The notes: a model not told the origin generated them from the letters alone. Shown: positions 24,441 through 40,730, counted from the first letter of the stretch. The stretch is 64,000 nt of DNA from Ceratotherium simum simum (GCF_000283155.1 NW_004454170.1:17554732-17618731), one strand, 5' to 3'. Numbers and translations: made by a program.

Positions 24441-25480
24441 GATGTTCACAAAGGTAAAAAAAAAAAAAAAAAAAAGAACTTGTAAAAAGTCCAAGTCAAA
24501 GACGGATTCAGCAACTGAAAGTGATTCAAGAAACAAAATCGTGGCGTGGGTGTGTGTGTGTGTAGGGAGTCTTCAATTTGGGGGTTGTTCTTGGTCACAT
24601 TTCATCATAGAAGGCAGGACATGCTTTTTCTTCCTTCTATCCAAAACCCTAACTCTCTCTCAGATTGCCTAGGTATGAGTCTCTTCAAGAGCATTTCAGA
24701 GCCAGGTTCCAAGCCAGGGAGGCCAACTGTGTCACAGAAATAAACTGCTGATTACACACAAACTCTCTGTAAACACTCAAATAAATTACCATCCCCCTAC
24801 TTTCCACTGGTTGCTTTTTTTTTCCCCTCTACCTGTCACAGGAGAAGGGAGCAGGGAGCCGAGCTGAGTGAAGCAGGAAAAGAAGACTGCACTAACGGTG
24901 GTGACAGCCCACTGTCAAGCATTAGCGGCGTCCCTCCTCACAGCAGCTCACTCATCTGAACGCAGAACCTGTGCCGCAGATGCTGATGGCCTGGGCAGTC
25001 TGGAAGCCGCGGCACCTGTGGTGGGTTCCCAGAGGCACGCTATGAAATCAGTCCTTCAATGGATATTTACTGAATACTTAACCACATCTGGGGAACTGTG
25101 GTTGATGCCGGAAGACAGAATGATGTTTTGGCAAGGAAAAGAGGCAGAGACACCTAAAAGACATCTCATAATAAGGCAATCTGGGAAAAGCACCAAATGA
25201 ACGCTACAAATGTTGCAGTCTGGGGGAGACAGCTCCGAGGAAAGATCTCCTCTCCTTTGAATTTCTCAGGGATAGTCACAGAAGGCTCTGTGGAGGAGGG
25301 GGCATCAGAGTTTGGGAGGAAAAACTGAGCTCAGTGATTCAAAGAACAGGGAGGCAAGATTGGTAAAGATGCAAACAGAGGGAACAAAGAGACGAGTCTG
25401 AGAGGAGCAGATCTGTACAGTGGGCAGTGGAAGAAGATGCTTTGCCTGTCTACTCTAGGTGAGTGGTTTTCACAAGATGT
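24441..25480. other. Unassigned intronic stretch
   Basis: An A-run lies at 24456-24475 and a GT repeat at 24549-24563. The GC-richer segment 24840-25030 stands out mildly from its surroundings but shows no known gene. A short L2-like phrase (TTCAATGGATATTTACTGAATAC) lies near 25052. Confidence 0.4.
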
Positions 25481-25540
25481 TCTAAATAATAATATAACAC
25501 CATAGCGTTTTCTAAATAATAGTATAACACCATAGCGTTT
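25481..25540 (+). repeat. Two-copy 30-bp tandem duplication
   Basis: Positions 25481-25510 and 25511-25540 are the same 30-bp unit, starting TCTAAATAAT and ending CCATAGCGTTT, with one A/G difference. Confidence 0.97.
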
Positions 25541-25735
25541 CCTACGCACCAGGCATGTGCCAAGGGCCTGATCTGAGATATCTCACTACCACTGCGTGAA
25601 GTGGGTTCCAGAATTATCCTCACTTTACAAACAAGGAAACTAAAACACAGAGGTCAAGTAAGTCGCCCAAGTCGCACAGGTAGTAAGGCGGGACCAGGAT
25701 TGCTAAGCACTGTTATACCACCTCGAGCATCAGAA
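25538..25735 (-). repeat. MIR SINE, reverse orientation
   Basis: CCTACGCACCAGGCATGTGCC, ATCCTCACTTTACAAAC, AAGGAAACTAAAACACAGAG and GTCGCACAGGTAGTAAGG are antisense MIR landmarks. Confidence 0.88.
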
Positions 25736-27945
25736 ATCATTTTTTCAAACAAGATCTTCATCAGAACACCAATGCCTAAAACTTATAAAAATGGATGCCT
25801 TTTGGCATAAAACCATTTTATTTCATAAAAATATATTTATAATATAAAACATTTACTATAGAATCAATCACTCAGAAAAATGAGGTTGTGTTTTGGAAGA
25901 TAAAAACTTGACGTTGGGGTTGTGGATGACTGTGGCTGTCTCGAATCAGCTTTGGCATCCAGTTTATTTCTGTATTTTGCGTGAGTTTCACAGTATTGAG
26001 AAAATCCTGAATCGTACAGGAAAGTCATAGTGTGCTCACTTATATCGCTTCATGTGAGCAAACAAGCTCAGGTCTGAAGTTTTTAAAAAGACTAACACAG
26101 AACTGCAAGCTTTCCAATCAATAGCACATGGACACTAAGTTCAAATGAAGGCAGAGATGGCAGAGGGAGCTTTGCTCCAAGGTCTGCCCAAAAGGGAAGT
26201 AAGCCAGCAAGACCACAGGTGGTCTCCGAGTGTGAAAATTTGGTCTCGAACACACTGATTATGTGGGACTTTTTAAATAAGTTTTTTTTCTTTTCATAAT
26301 TTTCTACTTCCTCAATTCTAAGATATAGAATTTTTCACCAATATAAAAATCTTTACCGTTGAAGCTTTTTGGAACTCAGAATATATGAATATGTAATCTA
26401 TAGAATGTAGTAGGCTTCCCCCCTGCCTTGAAATGCTGTTATTAAATGTTTAGTAGATCTTATAGTCAATGATATATAGCCTGGATTCAAGGAAATGTGG
26501 TAGTTAAAAGAGATATTTTAAAAACAAATTTTGAGAAAAATTTTGCAGAAGCCACCAAAGTCTATCTATGGATCTCAGCTGATAAGTCCCCAGGCCAGGG
26601 CAAAGGGCTGCAGCCTAGGGATGGCAGACAAGAGAGTGAGACCAGAGGGCAGGAGAGGGAGGCACCTGGCAAAGCACCCACAGAGGATGGAGATCCCAGT
26701 GGTCCTGGTCTTCTCTGACCACCACAGGCTGCTGTGACCCACCTGCTCCCGGGGGTGAAGGGCCCAGCCTCAGCTGCTGCTTCCCAAGAAGAGGGAAGCT
26801 AGGAGAAGGGGATAAAATTCAGAAAGCATCCCAGGTCCTCTGGGGCTAGGCTCATCACTGTGGCTTCTTTATTTTATCACGAGTGTTGTGATTTCCCAGA
26901 ATATCAGACATTTATATGCAGATGATAAGCCAAAACTAACTCACCAGTCAAATATAAAATCTATTTCTTGTGACTAACTCCACTACTCTGCCTCCCCCTG
27001 AGTACAGGGAATCCTTTGGTTCCTCTTGTGGAAGGACAATGGGAGCCCACGGAAGTGGGAGGAAGGTGGTAAGGGTTCTCAGGATTCCCTGTAAGGAGAG
27101 TTCTCCAGAGTGTAAAGTGGGGGCCCCTGGCACCTAGCACCTTGGAGGAAAGAGGCTCTTGTTCAGGGCTTCCCTCTCTTTGAGAGGGAAAGAGGCGTAA
27201 CTGAGGGCATGAGTGTAGGTCAACAGGAAAAGCATCAGCTGGAGGTTCAACTCTGAGAAAAAGCTGAGATCTAACTGCAAAATGTAAGACTTCATGAAAG
27301 CAAAGATGTGCAAACCTATGCATACTGTTTTTAATAGACATAAAATGAGGAAGGGTCAGGAGAGGGTCCTTAGTACCCCCAACCCCCCACCCCCAATTTT
27401 CAAGTCAGTTTCTGAGCATTGTCCCTGAAAGAAAGTAAAAATGTAGAATAGCATCTAAGGGCACAGTAGGCAAATGACGCCCCTGATCTATTGTCAATAG
27501 CTCTGACTTCCTTGTCCAACAGCCTGTCCAATAGGCTGCAATTCAGTATTGCTGGCTCCCCTTGAGTTCGCTGGCCCTCACTGAAAACAGGCCTAGGGTC
27601 TACACAGGCTCCCAGGAAGCTCCCTGCAAATGAACCACTCCCTCTCAGTCCTCCCAAAGATCTCTGCTCATGATGTCCCAACCATTCACTATATTTAGCG
27701 TGCCTGTTGTTACAGGAAGGTGTGTGTTCCCATGCACACGACTGGTCACCCTTCTAGTCTGAAGGCAGTAGATACTCTTTCCTGAGAGCCCACTGTGTGT
27801 CAATCACTTTACATTAGACAAATATTGAATGAAGCATGGCCCCATGGAAATCCACCTAGTGAGGGGGACAGGGTGAAGCCTTTTTCTCTAGTACTCGCCC
27901 ACTCTGCACCCCACCCCACCCCCATGCCTAGCAATTACAGTCACG
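25736..27945. other. Unassigned intronic stretch of 2.2 kb
   Basis: The first part is A/T-rich, and 26,580-27,150 is richer in G+C. C-rich tracts occur at 27377-27395 and 27909-27924. No repeat, RNA or gene was recognised. Confidence 0.4.
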
Positions 27946-27950
27946 TGGAG

Positions 27951-28128
27951 CAGCGGCTCTCCAACTTCAGTGTGGCCTCACAATCATGCGGGAACTTGTT
28001 AAAAATAGATTCCTTCCTCCTACCTCTAGAGCTGCTGGTTCATTAGATCTAGGCAGGGCCCAGGAATCTGCAATTCTACAAATTGCCCCCAGGTGATTCT
28101 AAGGTGGACCACACCCTGAGGGGCACTG
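27951..28128 (+). repeat. MER5-type hAT DNA element
   Basis: CAGCGGCTCTCCAACTTCAG, GGGAACTTGTTAAAAATAG, GGCAGGGCCCAGGAATCTGC, CAGGTGATTCTAAGGTGG and the final GGGGCACTG follow the MER5A layout. The terminal inverted repeats are degraded. Confidence 0.78.
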
Positions 28129-29150
28129 AAAGAAAGCACTCAATAAATACTTTTTCAGTGAATGATAAATTGAGGAAAATACGAATAGAGACCTCTTGGC
28201 TTGCCCAGTGTGCCAGAGACTGGCCCTGTGCCATCCCTGTCCAGCTGAGATTCCGTGAGGATTTGGGCTCCAGAGTGAGCCGGTGGAAAGTATCTGAAAC
28301 AGCCAGAGTCACCAATGCACCACTCCAGTTAATTTCTGCTCCTTAGTCCCAAGGCCTGGGGTTGCCTCAGAATAGAAGGATCATAGCCTAACGCTGTGAG
28401 ACACATCAGGCATCGAGGCCTCTGGCCAGGGATCCGATATTAAACTCTCTATTAGAGTGGGCTAAAAGAAAGGAAAGGGACCGTGAGCCAGCCTATCAGC
28501 TCTGTACACACAAAAGACCTGGAGACTGGCCTGGTGTGCAGTGTGAAATTCAGGCACCTGATCCAGAGACGAACTTAGTATATTCGGAATAAACCCCAAA
28601 CATGACGGCATCTCTAGTTGGACAAATTATTAAGAAACCAAGAAGGATATGAAAGGGTAGGAATAATTTCAGGGTGGAGGCAGCTATGGATGGGAATATC
28701 TGAGTGCTACGGAGAAAGAAAACCAGTGTCGTGCCAGGGAGTGGAGCACTGTAGACCCCGGGCTCAGGCCCAGCAGGCAGGGTGGAGGAGGAAGGCACAC
28801 TGCAGGGTTTAGAGAGAGGACAAGTAATTAACATGGAGAACAGGCTGCCAGAGGTAGGAGCAGAAGCTGCAAACGTAAATGTGTTTAAAAAAAGAGTTAG
28901 ACAGACACTCTGAGGAGGAAAACAAGATTACAGAGTACAATGCTTGTGAGGAAGGTGGGCGGGCCTGGTGGTTTTCAATCCCCAAATGTTCGCCAAGTCA
29001 ACGTTCTGAATTGGGCTGAAGCAGGGCCAGGCGCCCAGGAGTGAAGCCTTAGAGGGGACAGGAGGTGTGCCGAACCTTCTAGTCACAGCTTACTCTGCAC
29101 ATGGCACACACGTACCTCACTCATTCACACACTCATTTTCCCTCTACTGG
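28129..29150. other. Unassigned intronic stretch
   Basis: About 1 kb of mixed DNA. A short LINE-tail-like phrase (AGCACTCAATAAATACTTTT) lies at 28136. No gene was seen. Confidence 0.4.
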
Positions 29151-29275
29151 GGGTAGTTAAAGCACCAAATTAGAAATCAGAACATTTGGTTTCGAAACTC
29201 ACTTCCTACTTCCTCTATGCAACAAGACAGGCTTCTCAACTTATTCCACAGACTGAATTTGTCCAGCAGATTCAA
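29151..29275 (+). repeat. Partial MIR SINE
   Basis: GGGTAGTTAAAGCACC, TTAGAAATCAGAACATTTGG and GCTTCTCAACTTA resemble the MIR head and middle. The 3' half is missing. Confidence 0.55.
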
Positions 29276-29539
29276 GAGTAACATTTCAACAAGGGCCTAC
29301 AATCCATTTATTCTACTCCCTTTCACAGTCTCTCCCCCACCTCCTTCCTCCTACCTAGCTCAAATTCCATTGCTATGCTAAGATCACTCTCTTGACCTTC
29401 TCCCATTTTATTGTACTCACCTGGCAAAACTACTCTAGTAAAGCCAACTCTCCACCTACTTCCTGCCTGAACCTCAGTGGCCGAATTCGACCAAAGGAAA
29501 ACACACCACGTTCACCGTCCCACTTTAACCTCATCACCA

Positions 29540-30610
29540 CTAACCCCAAGTGAGTCCTGAAGGCTGCCCGGGAATCAGACCCCCACGCCATTTACTCCCT
29601 CACTCTCCTAGAAAACTATTTTACATCCTCTTCTCAAACTTGCAACATTTTCCTCCTCCCCCTTCCGCTGATGACCTTAGTTCCTATTTCATTGAGAAAA
29701 TAAAAGCAATACGAGGAGAAATTCCACAAGCTTCCATCGCAGCGTCTATCCACGTCCCAGCCGCTGCAGCCTTCCCTCCTAGAACTATGGATGAACCCCT
29801 GGAGCTCCGAGCCAAGCCAAGCCCTCCGCCTGTGCTCCATGGGCTGAGAGCCCATCCCCTCTCACCTTCTTTAGGAAGTCGTTCCACCAAGTGTCCTCCC
29901 TCTCCTTCATCAGCAATGACTTTTATCTTGAATGATTCATTCTCATCAGCAAATGAATGGTATTCCTTCCACCTGCCCCATTTTCTCTGCTTCCCTTTCA
30001 AACAAAACAACACAATGATCTGCACACGTTGTTTCCAACCCTTGCTTAAACCTTCTCCAATCAGGCTTTCAGCCTTCCAAGTCCACTCGAATTGCTCCTG
30101 GCCTCTGATGGTTAATTCTCAGCCTCTTCTTATTTGACCCATCGGCAGCATTTCACCCAGCTGATCCCCTCTATTTCCTCTTTCTGTAAAAACTCTCTTC
30201 ATTTGGCCTCCAGGGTACCACACTCCCTGATTTTCATTTTTCCTCCCCACTGCTCCTTCTCAGTCTTCTTGCTGATAACTCCTCAACTCACCAACATCTT
30301 AACATTGGAACTCAGTTCTGGAACTTCTTCTCTACCTTAGTTAGATCTTCATTTCATTGGTGGTTTATCCAGTCTTATGACTTTAAATATCATCTATACA
30401 CTGAAAACACCCAAATTTATATCTCCAGCCTAGGCTTCTACCCTGAATCCATTTATCCATCTCCCTCCCTATATGGCCATGTCAAATAATCATCACAAAT
30501 TCTTAATTCATGTCCAAACTCAATTCTTAATCCTCCTCCCAACCTACTTCATCTTTCAGCCTTCATGGGAAAGGGGACAGACCAACTTTCAGGATGCACT
30601 TATCATCCTC
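29540..30610 (+). repeat. L2 LINE reverse-transcriptase region, relic
   Basis: AACTTGCAACATTTTCCTCC, GATGACCTTAGTTCC, CATTGAGAAAATAAAAGC, ATTTCACCCAGCTGATC and ACACCCAAATTTATATCTCC follow the L2 ORF2 order. The last comes from the degraded YADDTQIYIS-type catalytic region. A 195-codon frame at 29550-30137 survives by chance within the relic and has no intact domain. Confidence 0.78.
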
Positions 30611-30611
30611 T

Positions 30612-33550
30612 CCTCTGTGTATAAGACAAACCACAGGTGAACAGACACTGGTATCAGATTCCAAGTGTCATCTATATTACAGGGTCCCAGGCTCCTGCAA
30701 GGACACAGGAACAGGCAGTGCAGACAGGGATGTGGGGCAAAAACTAGTCTAATTCAGAGCATGACTGATCCTGGACACAGGAGTCTACAAATTTTATCAA
30801 CTATATACCTCATCCTCGGTCAGCTGGTATACCTCGTTGCTCTAACACCATAAGATGATGGTAGGTTTCTGCCCCCTATTTGTCAAATGAGTTTTGAGTA
30901 TGTTCTGTTCCCAGGGCATGTGGAGGAGGTGGTGGGAGAAGACTGAAGCAAAGATGAGTAGAAACATCCCCTAGTCTCGTGGAACTCAGAACCAAAGCAT
31001 TCTCTGTAGATACCATAAAATCAGAGAAGCTTCAGGAAACTGGAGATGGCAGTTTTTCATCAACCCTTGGATATGGTGTTCTTCTTTCAATGTGCTTATG
31101 CATAACACATAAACAAAATGTCAACAAGGCAAAAAGTGGATAGCAGTTAACCATTTAACAAATATTAACTATGTGCAGCCGGGAGAAGACAATTTGAAAA
31201 AGAGCCATAGGCACTGTTAGAGACCAAAGGACTTCTGATGAGACCAGAAGACTCTCAGAAAGTATCCAGACTACAAGTTGCCTCTTCTTGCCAAAAGCCA
31301 GTCAAGTCTATAAAAATCTCCTGCACAATAGCAGCACAAAGCATCCCAGGCAGTCACAACAGATACTGCTGGCATATCTGCAAAGCAGGAGAAACAGCAC
31401 ACCTCCAAGAAATTTCCACATCTGCATGAGTTTATCACCATCAAGTGAGAAGAGAAATAGCTCAATGGAAATACAGATGAAAAAATATGGGACTTTAAGA
31501 GATTTCAGTAACTGCAGAGAATGGGAACCTCTGCAATCTATATATTAGTCCTCATAACACAAACAGCAGATAACACAAATCCAGAATGACAACAGAGAAA
31601 CAAAACTCAGACCAGAATCAGGAGACAGCCAGTTCTCAGAGCCACATTTAGCCCAGGTGAAGAGGGTAGAAGTTAATACCGGAGCCAAAGAAACATTTGT
31701 AGAGTGAACAGCACTGATCAGAGGGAGAATGTATTGTACTGGAGAAGGAACACTTATCCAGGTTATAAGAAAGAAAATGAATTAAATTAGTAAGAATAGG
31801 GGAGAGTTTGCAAGTTGAGGAGACCTTTGGAGGGACAGCCAACTCAGGAAGCAGCAGCCAGCAGAACCATGGACTGCTTTGCATTCTTTCCACCACAAGA
31901 GAGAGGGAAGCCAAGAATACAGTTGGAGTTTGACCAAGCAGAGTTGAAGTTCTGATAGAGACTAAATGGAGCACGCAGGACTCCAGGTTGCCCTGACAAT
32001 GGGAACTCTCCCCCACTTACAATAACATGTTATAATGAGAAAAGCTGCATACAAATGAAGTTAATAGTAATCAATGGCAGAGCAACACAGGGTCACAGGA
32101 GGCATTCAGGAAGAGTTCGTGCAGCAGAAAAGGGATGCAGACAGGAGGGAAGTATTTAAATTGTATATTAAAAGGTTAAACCGAGTCCACATGCTTGAGA
32201 GAGCTTCTGTGTACGGTGTAAACCTGAAGGTTCTCCAACTGGTTTGGGCTTAACTGGTGCCAATAAATCTTACATATTTGTTGCCACCATTGAATAGAAG
32301 AGGCGTTGGGTGGGGAAAGAGGGGCTCCCCTTTCCTTGTAGCCTGTGTGAGGAAATACAGCAGCTGGATGAACTGGGCCTTCCCAGAATAAGTGGTAGAA
32401 AGGGAAATTAACAGTTATATTTGCATCTTATTAGTGGTGGGTGGTGGTGATAATGACACAGTGAGCAATTGCCCTACATGCAGAAACATACATATGTACA
32501 TACATGTATTTATAACATTAAGTTGACTAGTTGTTGATCGGTAATTCCATGGTGTGCAACCAGTTCTAATATATACGTAAAATTTCATCACTACAAAGCC
32601 CTAAGTTAAGAGAAGAAAGAAAAATACTCAGGCATGGTTGACATGGGCTACCAGAATGTGCAATTTTTCAGCCAAGATCCTAGGCATCTCTAATCTCACA
32701 CTTTCAATGGGCATAATAAGCACATTGAGAGGAATGGGAGGTGAATTAGTCTGTACTATTTAAATTATTTTCCTACCTCTCCCTTACCTCTTTCCTGCTC
32801 AAGCTGAATGGCTGAATTTGGGTAAATGAATAGCTTATATGATGTGTCTCCACCATATACTGCAAGCCCTATGCCCAAAAGTATGAAGAGTCCACTACTC
32901 TGAACCTGCTCCTCTATTGCTAGCAGACAACCCTAACTCCAGCACGTGTGTCCAGCTCCTGTAAGAAAGTTCTGCCTGGGTCATGCTTCGTCCCCCAGTT
33001 CCCTGCTCAACTAAAGCCTAGTTTTGCTGGCTCTCTCTCTTCCTAGGGAACCAGACTTTGTCCTTGTTCCACTGGCTGAAAATTGGTGCCTTTTTCATCC
33101 AACTTCTCCTGCATCAAGGTGTAGTCATCCACCTAACTATGCCTATCACCTCTGCCTGTGGATTCCTGGCTACATTCCCTGCCCCTAAATCCAATGCTCT
33201 GGAAAGTGATGTCATTTCTAAGTGGAGCTTCATTTTGCACCAAGAGAAGCCAGTCACTTTTCAGAAACCAGCCCTACAGCTCAACTAGTTCCCTCAAGCC
33301 TGGATCCAGCCACAGGGGTAGCAGGAGGCCTTCAGTAAACTGAAGTTCAGTGACTGATAGGCTGGAAGTTGAGGGAGCGGGCGTCTGGCCCTGGGAGCCC
33401 ATGCAATGAAAGGTTTCAGAGGATCTGTAGCTTGACCTCTTCTCTTTCCCGTTTCCTCGAAAGAGCGAATCTAGAGAGAGGAGCAAGATTACTGTCTCTT
33501 TGTGTGACCTCCATACCTATGTTGGGTAGATAACCAGAGAGAGATGGGAA
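30612..33550. other. Unassigned intronic stretch of 2.9 kb
   Basis: This is the longest block in which I could name no repeat. It includes an alternating purine-pyrimidine tract at 32487-32509. The region 31,200-32,000 is purine-rich on the plus strand and could be an old, unplaced repeat. No coding signature was seen. Confidence 0.35.
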
Positions 33551-33554
33551 TTTG

Positions 33555-33692
33555 AAGTGAGCACCATGAGAGCAGGGATCATGGCACTTTTTTTTCCTCT
33601 CCCTGTTTCCCTAATGCCTAGCACAGTTCTTGACATACAGTAGATGCTCACTTAGTATGTGTTGAAAGAATGAATGAATGAACAAAGGAACT
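33555..33692 (+). repeat. L2 3' end fragment
   Basis: CACCATGAGAGCAGGGATCATG, AATGCCTAGCACAGTTCTTG, ACATACAGTAGATGCTCAC and the TGAATGAATGAA terminus match the L2 tail. Confidence 0.82.
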
Positions 33693-34840
33693 AATGCAAG
33701 GGATGAGTGACTCTTCAGCTGTGCTCCTGCTTATCTCAGTACCGTCTGAGCCTCGGCTCCAGAGGACCAACAGAACGCGCCTGTATCTTCAAATACAACA
33801 CTTCTCCTCTCAGCCTTTCAATGCATTTCTCACATCACTTAGGTGAGTCTACACATATAATTGAAATACATCACTCCCAAAGCCCAACAAATGACACCAG
33901 CCACTGTGGGGCCAGTGCTGTAATTTCCAGAGGTGCCTGGCTAGTCTGAGTGACATGGCCTCAAGACATCCTTCACATCTCAAATGAGGAGCGACTGTAT
34001 TCATCAATCTTGCCTTCCTTCCCTCCTTCCTGCCACCCCTCACAGCTGGTGAGAATCTCAGAGTGTCCTCAAGGTTTTTCTAGGTCACACATAACCCCTG
34101 GGCTTGCTGGGCATAAGCTGGCCCTTGGGACTTCTTCACTGCCCTTTAGAGCTTTAGCATAACAGCCTATGGCTCTTTTCTGCAAAGCTCCATCCTGCCT
34201 TGCTCCACCTGTATGGGAATGGATCCAGGTTAGTAATGGACATTTAGCAAGCACCTACTTGTACAGGCCTTACACACATCCTGGCTCTCCAGGCATTACA
34301 ATCTGGTTGACTCCATCCTGAGACATAGCATTTCCTTTCCCTCCACTGTAGATTATATCCAGAGTTCCTTCTAAACTGGGCTTTGTATAAGCCACCCTGT
34401 GCCACACCCAATAAGTTTTGTACAGATGGAATCAGGCTAAAAGGAAACAGAGGGCACCTTAGGGTAAAGGCAGGCTGTTGGAATGCAGGTAAGGGATGAC
34501 CATTCCAAAGGTGTCTCCCTTCGGGTGGGCTGGCTGGATGCATATAAGGGTAGAGACCTTTGTAAGCGCCTATTTACAAAGGCAACCTGTCCAGACTGCT
34601 TTGCCCACCTAGGTTTCCTATGCATCAAACCACACACCACCGCCCCCCATTTAGTCTAAGTTCTCATTTTAGAACTTAGACTCTGTACCACGCCTTTCGT
34701 AACTTGTTAAAATCAGACTCCAGGTGACGGAAGAGACTTCAGCGGTCACCCTGTTTAACTTCTGTCCCTGTACAGAAATCCCCTAGCATCCTTGACAGGC
34801 AGTTAGACAGCCTGGTCTTACATACCACCTCAGAACCTTC
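33693..34840. other. Unassigned intronic stretch
   Basis: About 1.15 kb with nothing recognised. A short TTCCTTCCCTCCTTCC tract lies near 34014. Confidence 0.4.
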
Positions 34841-34841
34841 C

Positions 34842-35013
34842 AAACATGCCCGATCATATGAATCACAGGGGCACTTGTAAAAAGTACAGCTCACCAACTA
34901 TTCAAAGCTACACAAAATCAAAACCTGCACAAACATGGCCTGTGAATCTGAATTTTTAACAAGAACCCCTAGTGAGTCTTACAATTAAGCATGTTTCTGA
35001 AGTGCATGTAATG
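34842..35013 (+). repeat. Degraded MER5-like DNA element
   Basis: ATGAATCACAGGGGCACTTG and GAATCTGAATTTTTAACAAG followed by CCCCTAGTGAGTCTTAC look like the internal parts of a MER5-type element. The ends are not clear. Confidence 0.5.
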
Positions 35014-35189
35014 CAGTGGTTCTTGACAGTGGCTGTGTATTAGATCAGCTGGGAATATGTAAAAAAAAATCAATGACAGGCCTTTACCCCTAGCTATTCC
35101 TACTTAATTTGTCTGGAGTGGAGCCCAGGTGGTGTCAATTTTTAAGGCTCCAGCCGATTCTAATGTGCAGCCAAGATTGAGAACTACTG
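35014..35189 (+). repeat. hAT-Charlie-type short DNA element
   Basis: The 5' end CAGTGGTTCTTGACAGTGGC and the 3' end GTGCAGCCAAGATTGAGAAC followed by TACTG are imperfect terminal inverted repeats of the Charlie group. The internal TTTTTAAGGCTCCAG agrees. The exact subfamily was not determined. Confidence 0.75.
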
Positions 35190-35520
35190 TAATATCTTCC
35201 CAGACCAATGGTAGCTCTTTGAAGACAGCAACCAAGAAATCGATACCTTTTGGTCGATACCCTTCACTGAACCCCACCACCATGTTGAACCTGTAGCAGA
35301 ACATACTCTATAACTGCATTTAACTAGTTTTGTTCACCCATCCAATGTAAGATGCAATTTCCTAACTGTGTTAAGAAGCTGTGTACTTCCACTTAGCAAG
35401 AGGCCAGACAATGGAGGGATATGAACTGCAAAGCCTTCCCATGATTGAGTGTACACACACATACACCTCCCGCCCTCCTTTTCCCCAGATTAACCAGCCC
35501 AAACAATGCCAGAAGCCTCA

Positions 35521-39074
<3,554 letters not shown>

Positions 39075-39265
39075 GAAGACTAAGAGTCAAAGAACTGGGT
39101 TTAAGTCCTGACTCATGCACTCGAGAACTGGGTGACTTGAAGCAAGTCACTCAACCTTTGTGAGCCTCACTCCCCTCAGCTACAAAGTGGGAGAGTCATG
39201 GCCAATTATAAAAATGAAAGGACACGGTATTGAATATTAAGAGTGTTCTGTAAACTATAATGTGC
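39075..39265 (+). repeat. MIR SINE
   Basis: GGGTTTAAGTCCTGACTC, GAACTGGGTGACTTG, AAGCAAGTCACTCAACC and CAGCTACAAAGTGGGAG follow the MIR order. The 3' part is eroded. Confidence 0.82.
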
Positions 39266-40019
39266 AAAATACACATTGTGTCGAACACAAATATTAGTAA
39301 TATTGGTTTTGCAACTTTGTCTAATTGTAGTCTTCTTTCTGCAGTGTAATGCCTTTTCTCCCTCCTAACTTCTCCAGGACAATTTCATCTATGTGGAACT
39401 ATTGGGGAATGAGTCCTTCAGAAAACTGAGTTTTCTATATAGTCAAAGGGTAGCAAAAATGGTTTATTTCATTTAATTATTTTTGGTGGAACCTCTCGGA
39501 AATATTTCAAGTATTGAAGAAGATACCTGAAGTGCCTTCAATACTTAAAAGAAAATGCAAATGAAAGGTTTATGCTGTGTCTCTCTAGAAAGCAGATATA
39601 GGATCCAGAGGTACAAATTACACAGATCCAGGACATTATCATCACGAGCAATAACTCTGAAACAAGCTGTGCAGGCCAACAACAAAGTGGACTCCTTGAT
39701 GTGGTAGTATACTTCCCGACATTACAAGTATTCAAGCACAGACTGTAGAACTATCTATTAGGAAGTGAAGAAGTTTCTGACATTGGGTTGAAGGTCATTT
39801 AAATGACCGATAGAGATTTCTTTCAACTTTAAGATTTGATCATTCTATGTTAATCTAACCTCAGAATAAGAACCAGAAAGAAATCCTATTCTCATAAAGA
39901 ATCTCAGGAGACAGGCACGCTTCCCAAGTCTGCTCCCTCTCTCCCGACCCAAACTTCCATCCCCTCATCGGAAAAGGAGGGGCTTAGGGAAGCAGAGTCC
40001 CTGACACTGCTTTTGGCTC
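39266..40019. other. Unassigned intronic stretch
   Basis: About 750 bp of A/T-rich unique DNA with no recognised feature. Confidence 0.4.
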
Positions 40020-40730
40020 TATTCCAAGGCTAAAGAGAGGAATTAGGGAGGGGAGAGATATAATCTCTAATAAGTGAGGAAAACTGAAGAGAGAGCAAGG
40101 AGAAACATGGAAAATAGGACTGAAAAATAGGACAGAAAGAGAAAAAGATAAAGGAAAGAGGAGAGAGAGAAAGAGAAACTTCAAGGGTAGGTGTAGTGAC
40201 AGAGAACCAGAACCCTAGGAGAATGGGGTCACTGTTCTGCGGATTCTGCTAACAGAGGAAGGAGCACTGCACCAAGTCTTCTGAAATGCACATGGGGAGA
40301 CCGCTCTCCCTCTGGCTCGCTCTAACAAACACAGCGGGTAGAATCTGCCCCGTTCAGACACCAGAGTTCTGTTTCCCAGGATACCCAGACACACACGAGA
40401 TGCTCTTTCGTATCACAAAAAAGGCTGTTGCAAATGAAAATTCCCTCCCCAGCCCTGAGTTGAACAAGGCACATTTCAGAACATGGAGGTAGGGGCCGAA
40501 GACAGAATTAAAAGACAAGAAGGCACAAGTGTAGAGAGAAAGACAAAACGGTAGAGGGAAAGGAGAATGGGAAGTTAGTGGAGTGAGTCGTGAGAGAAAA
40601 GGGAGATGAAAGCAAGACGGGAAATAAGAAGAAATAAAAGCTAATGGAGAAGCAAAGGTCAGAGAAATAAGACAGCTCACGGGGGAAAGAGAATAAAAGT
40701 AAAGCTAACTTGAAAGAGAAGCAAAAATAT
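40020..40730 (+). repeat. Purine-rich low-complexity region in two blocks
   Basis: The plus strand is strongly A/G-rich at 40030-40195 (for example GGAGAGAGAGAAAGAGAAAC) and again at 40495-40715, with ordinary sequence between. On the gene-sense strand these are pyrimidine tracts. Confidence 0.8.

Noticed and set aside
24868..25200. 110-codon frame in a GC-richer patch, considered as a nested gene or exon
   Set aside because: There are no recognisable domain and no convincing splice sites, and the tail part reads an L2-like phrase.
29550..30137. 195-codon open frame on the plus strand
   Set aside because: It lies inside an L2 reverse-transcriptase relic that is frameshifted further on. It is not a functional enzyme or host gene.
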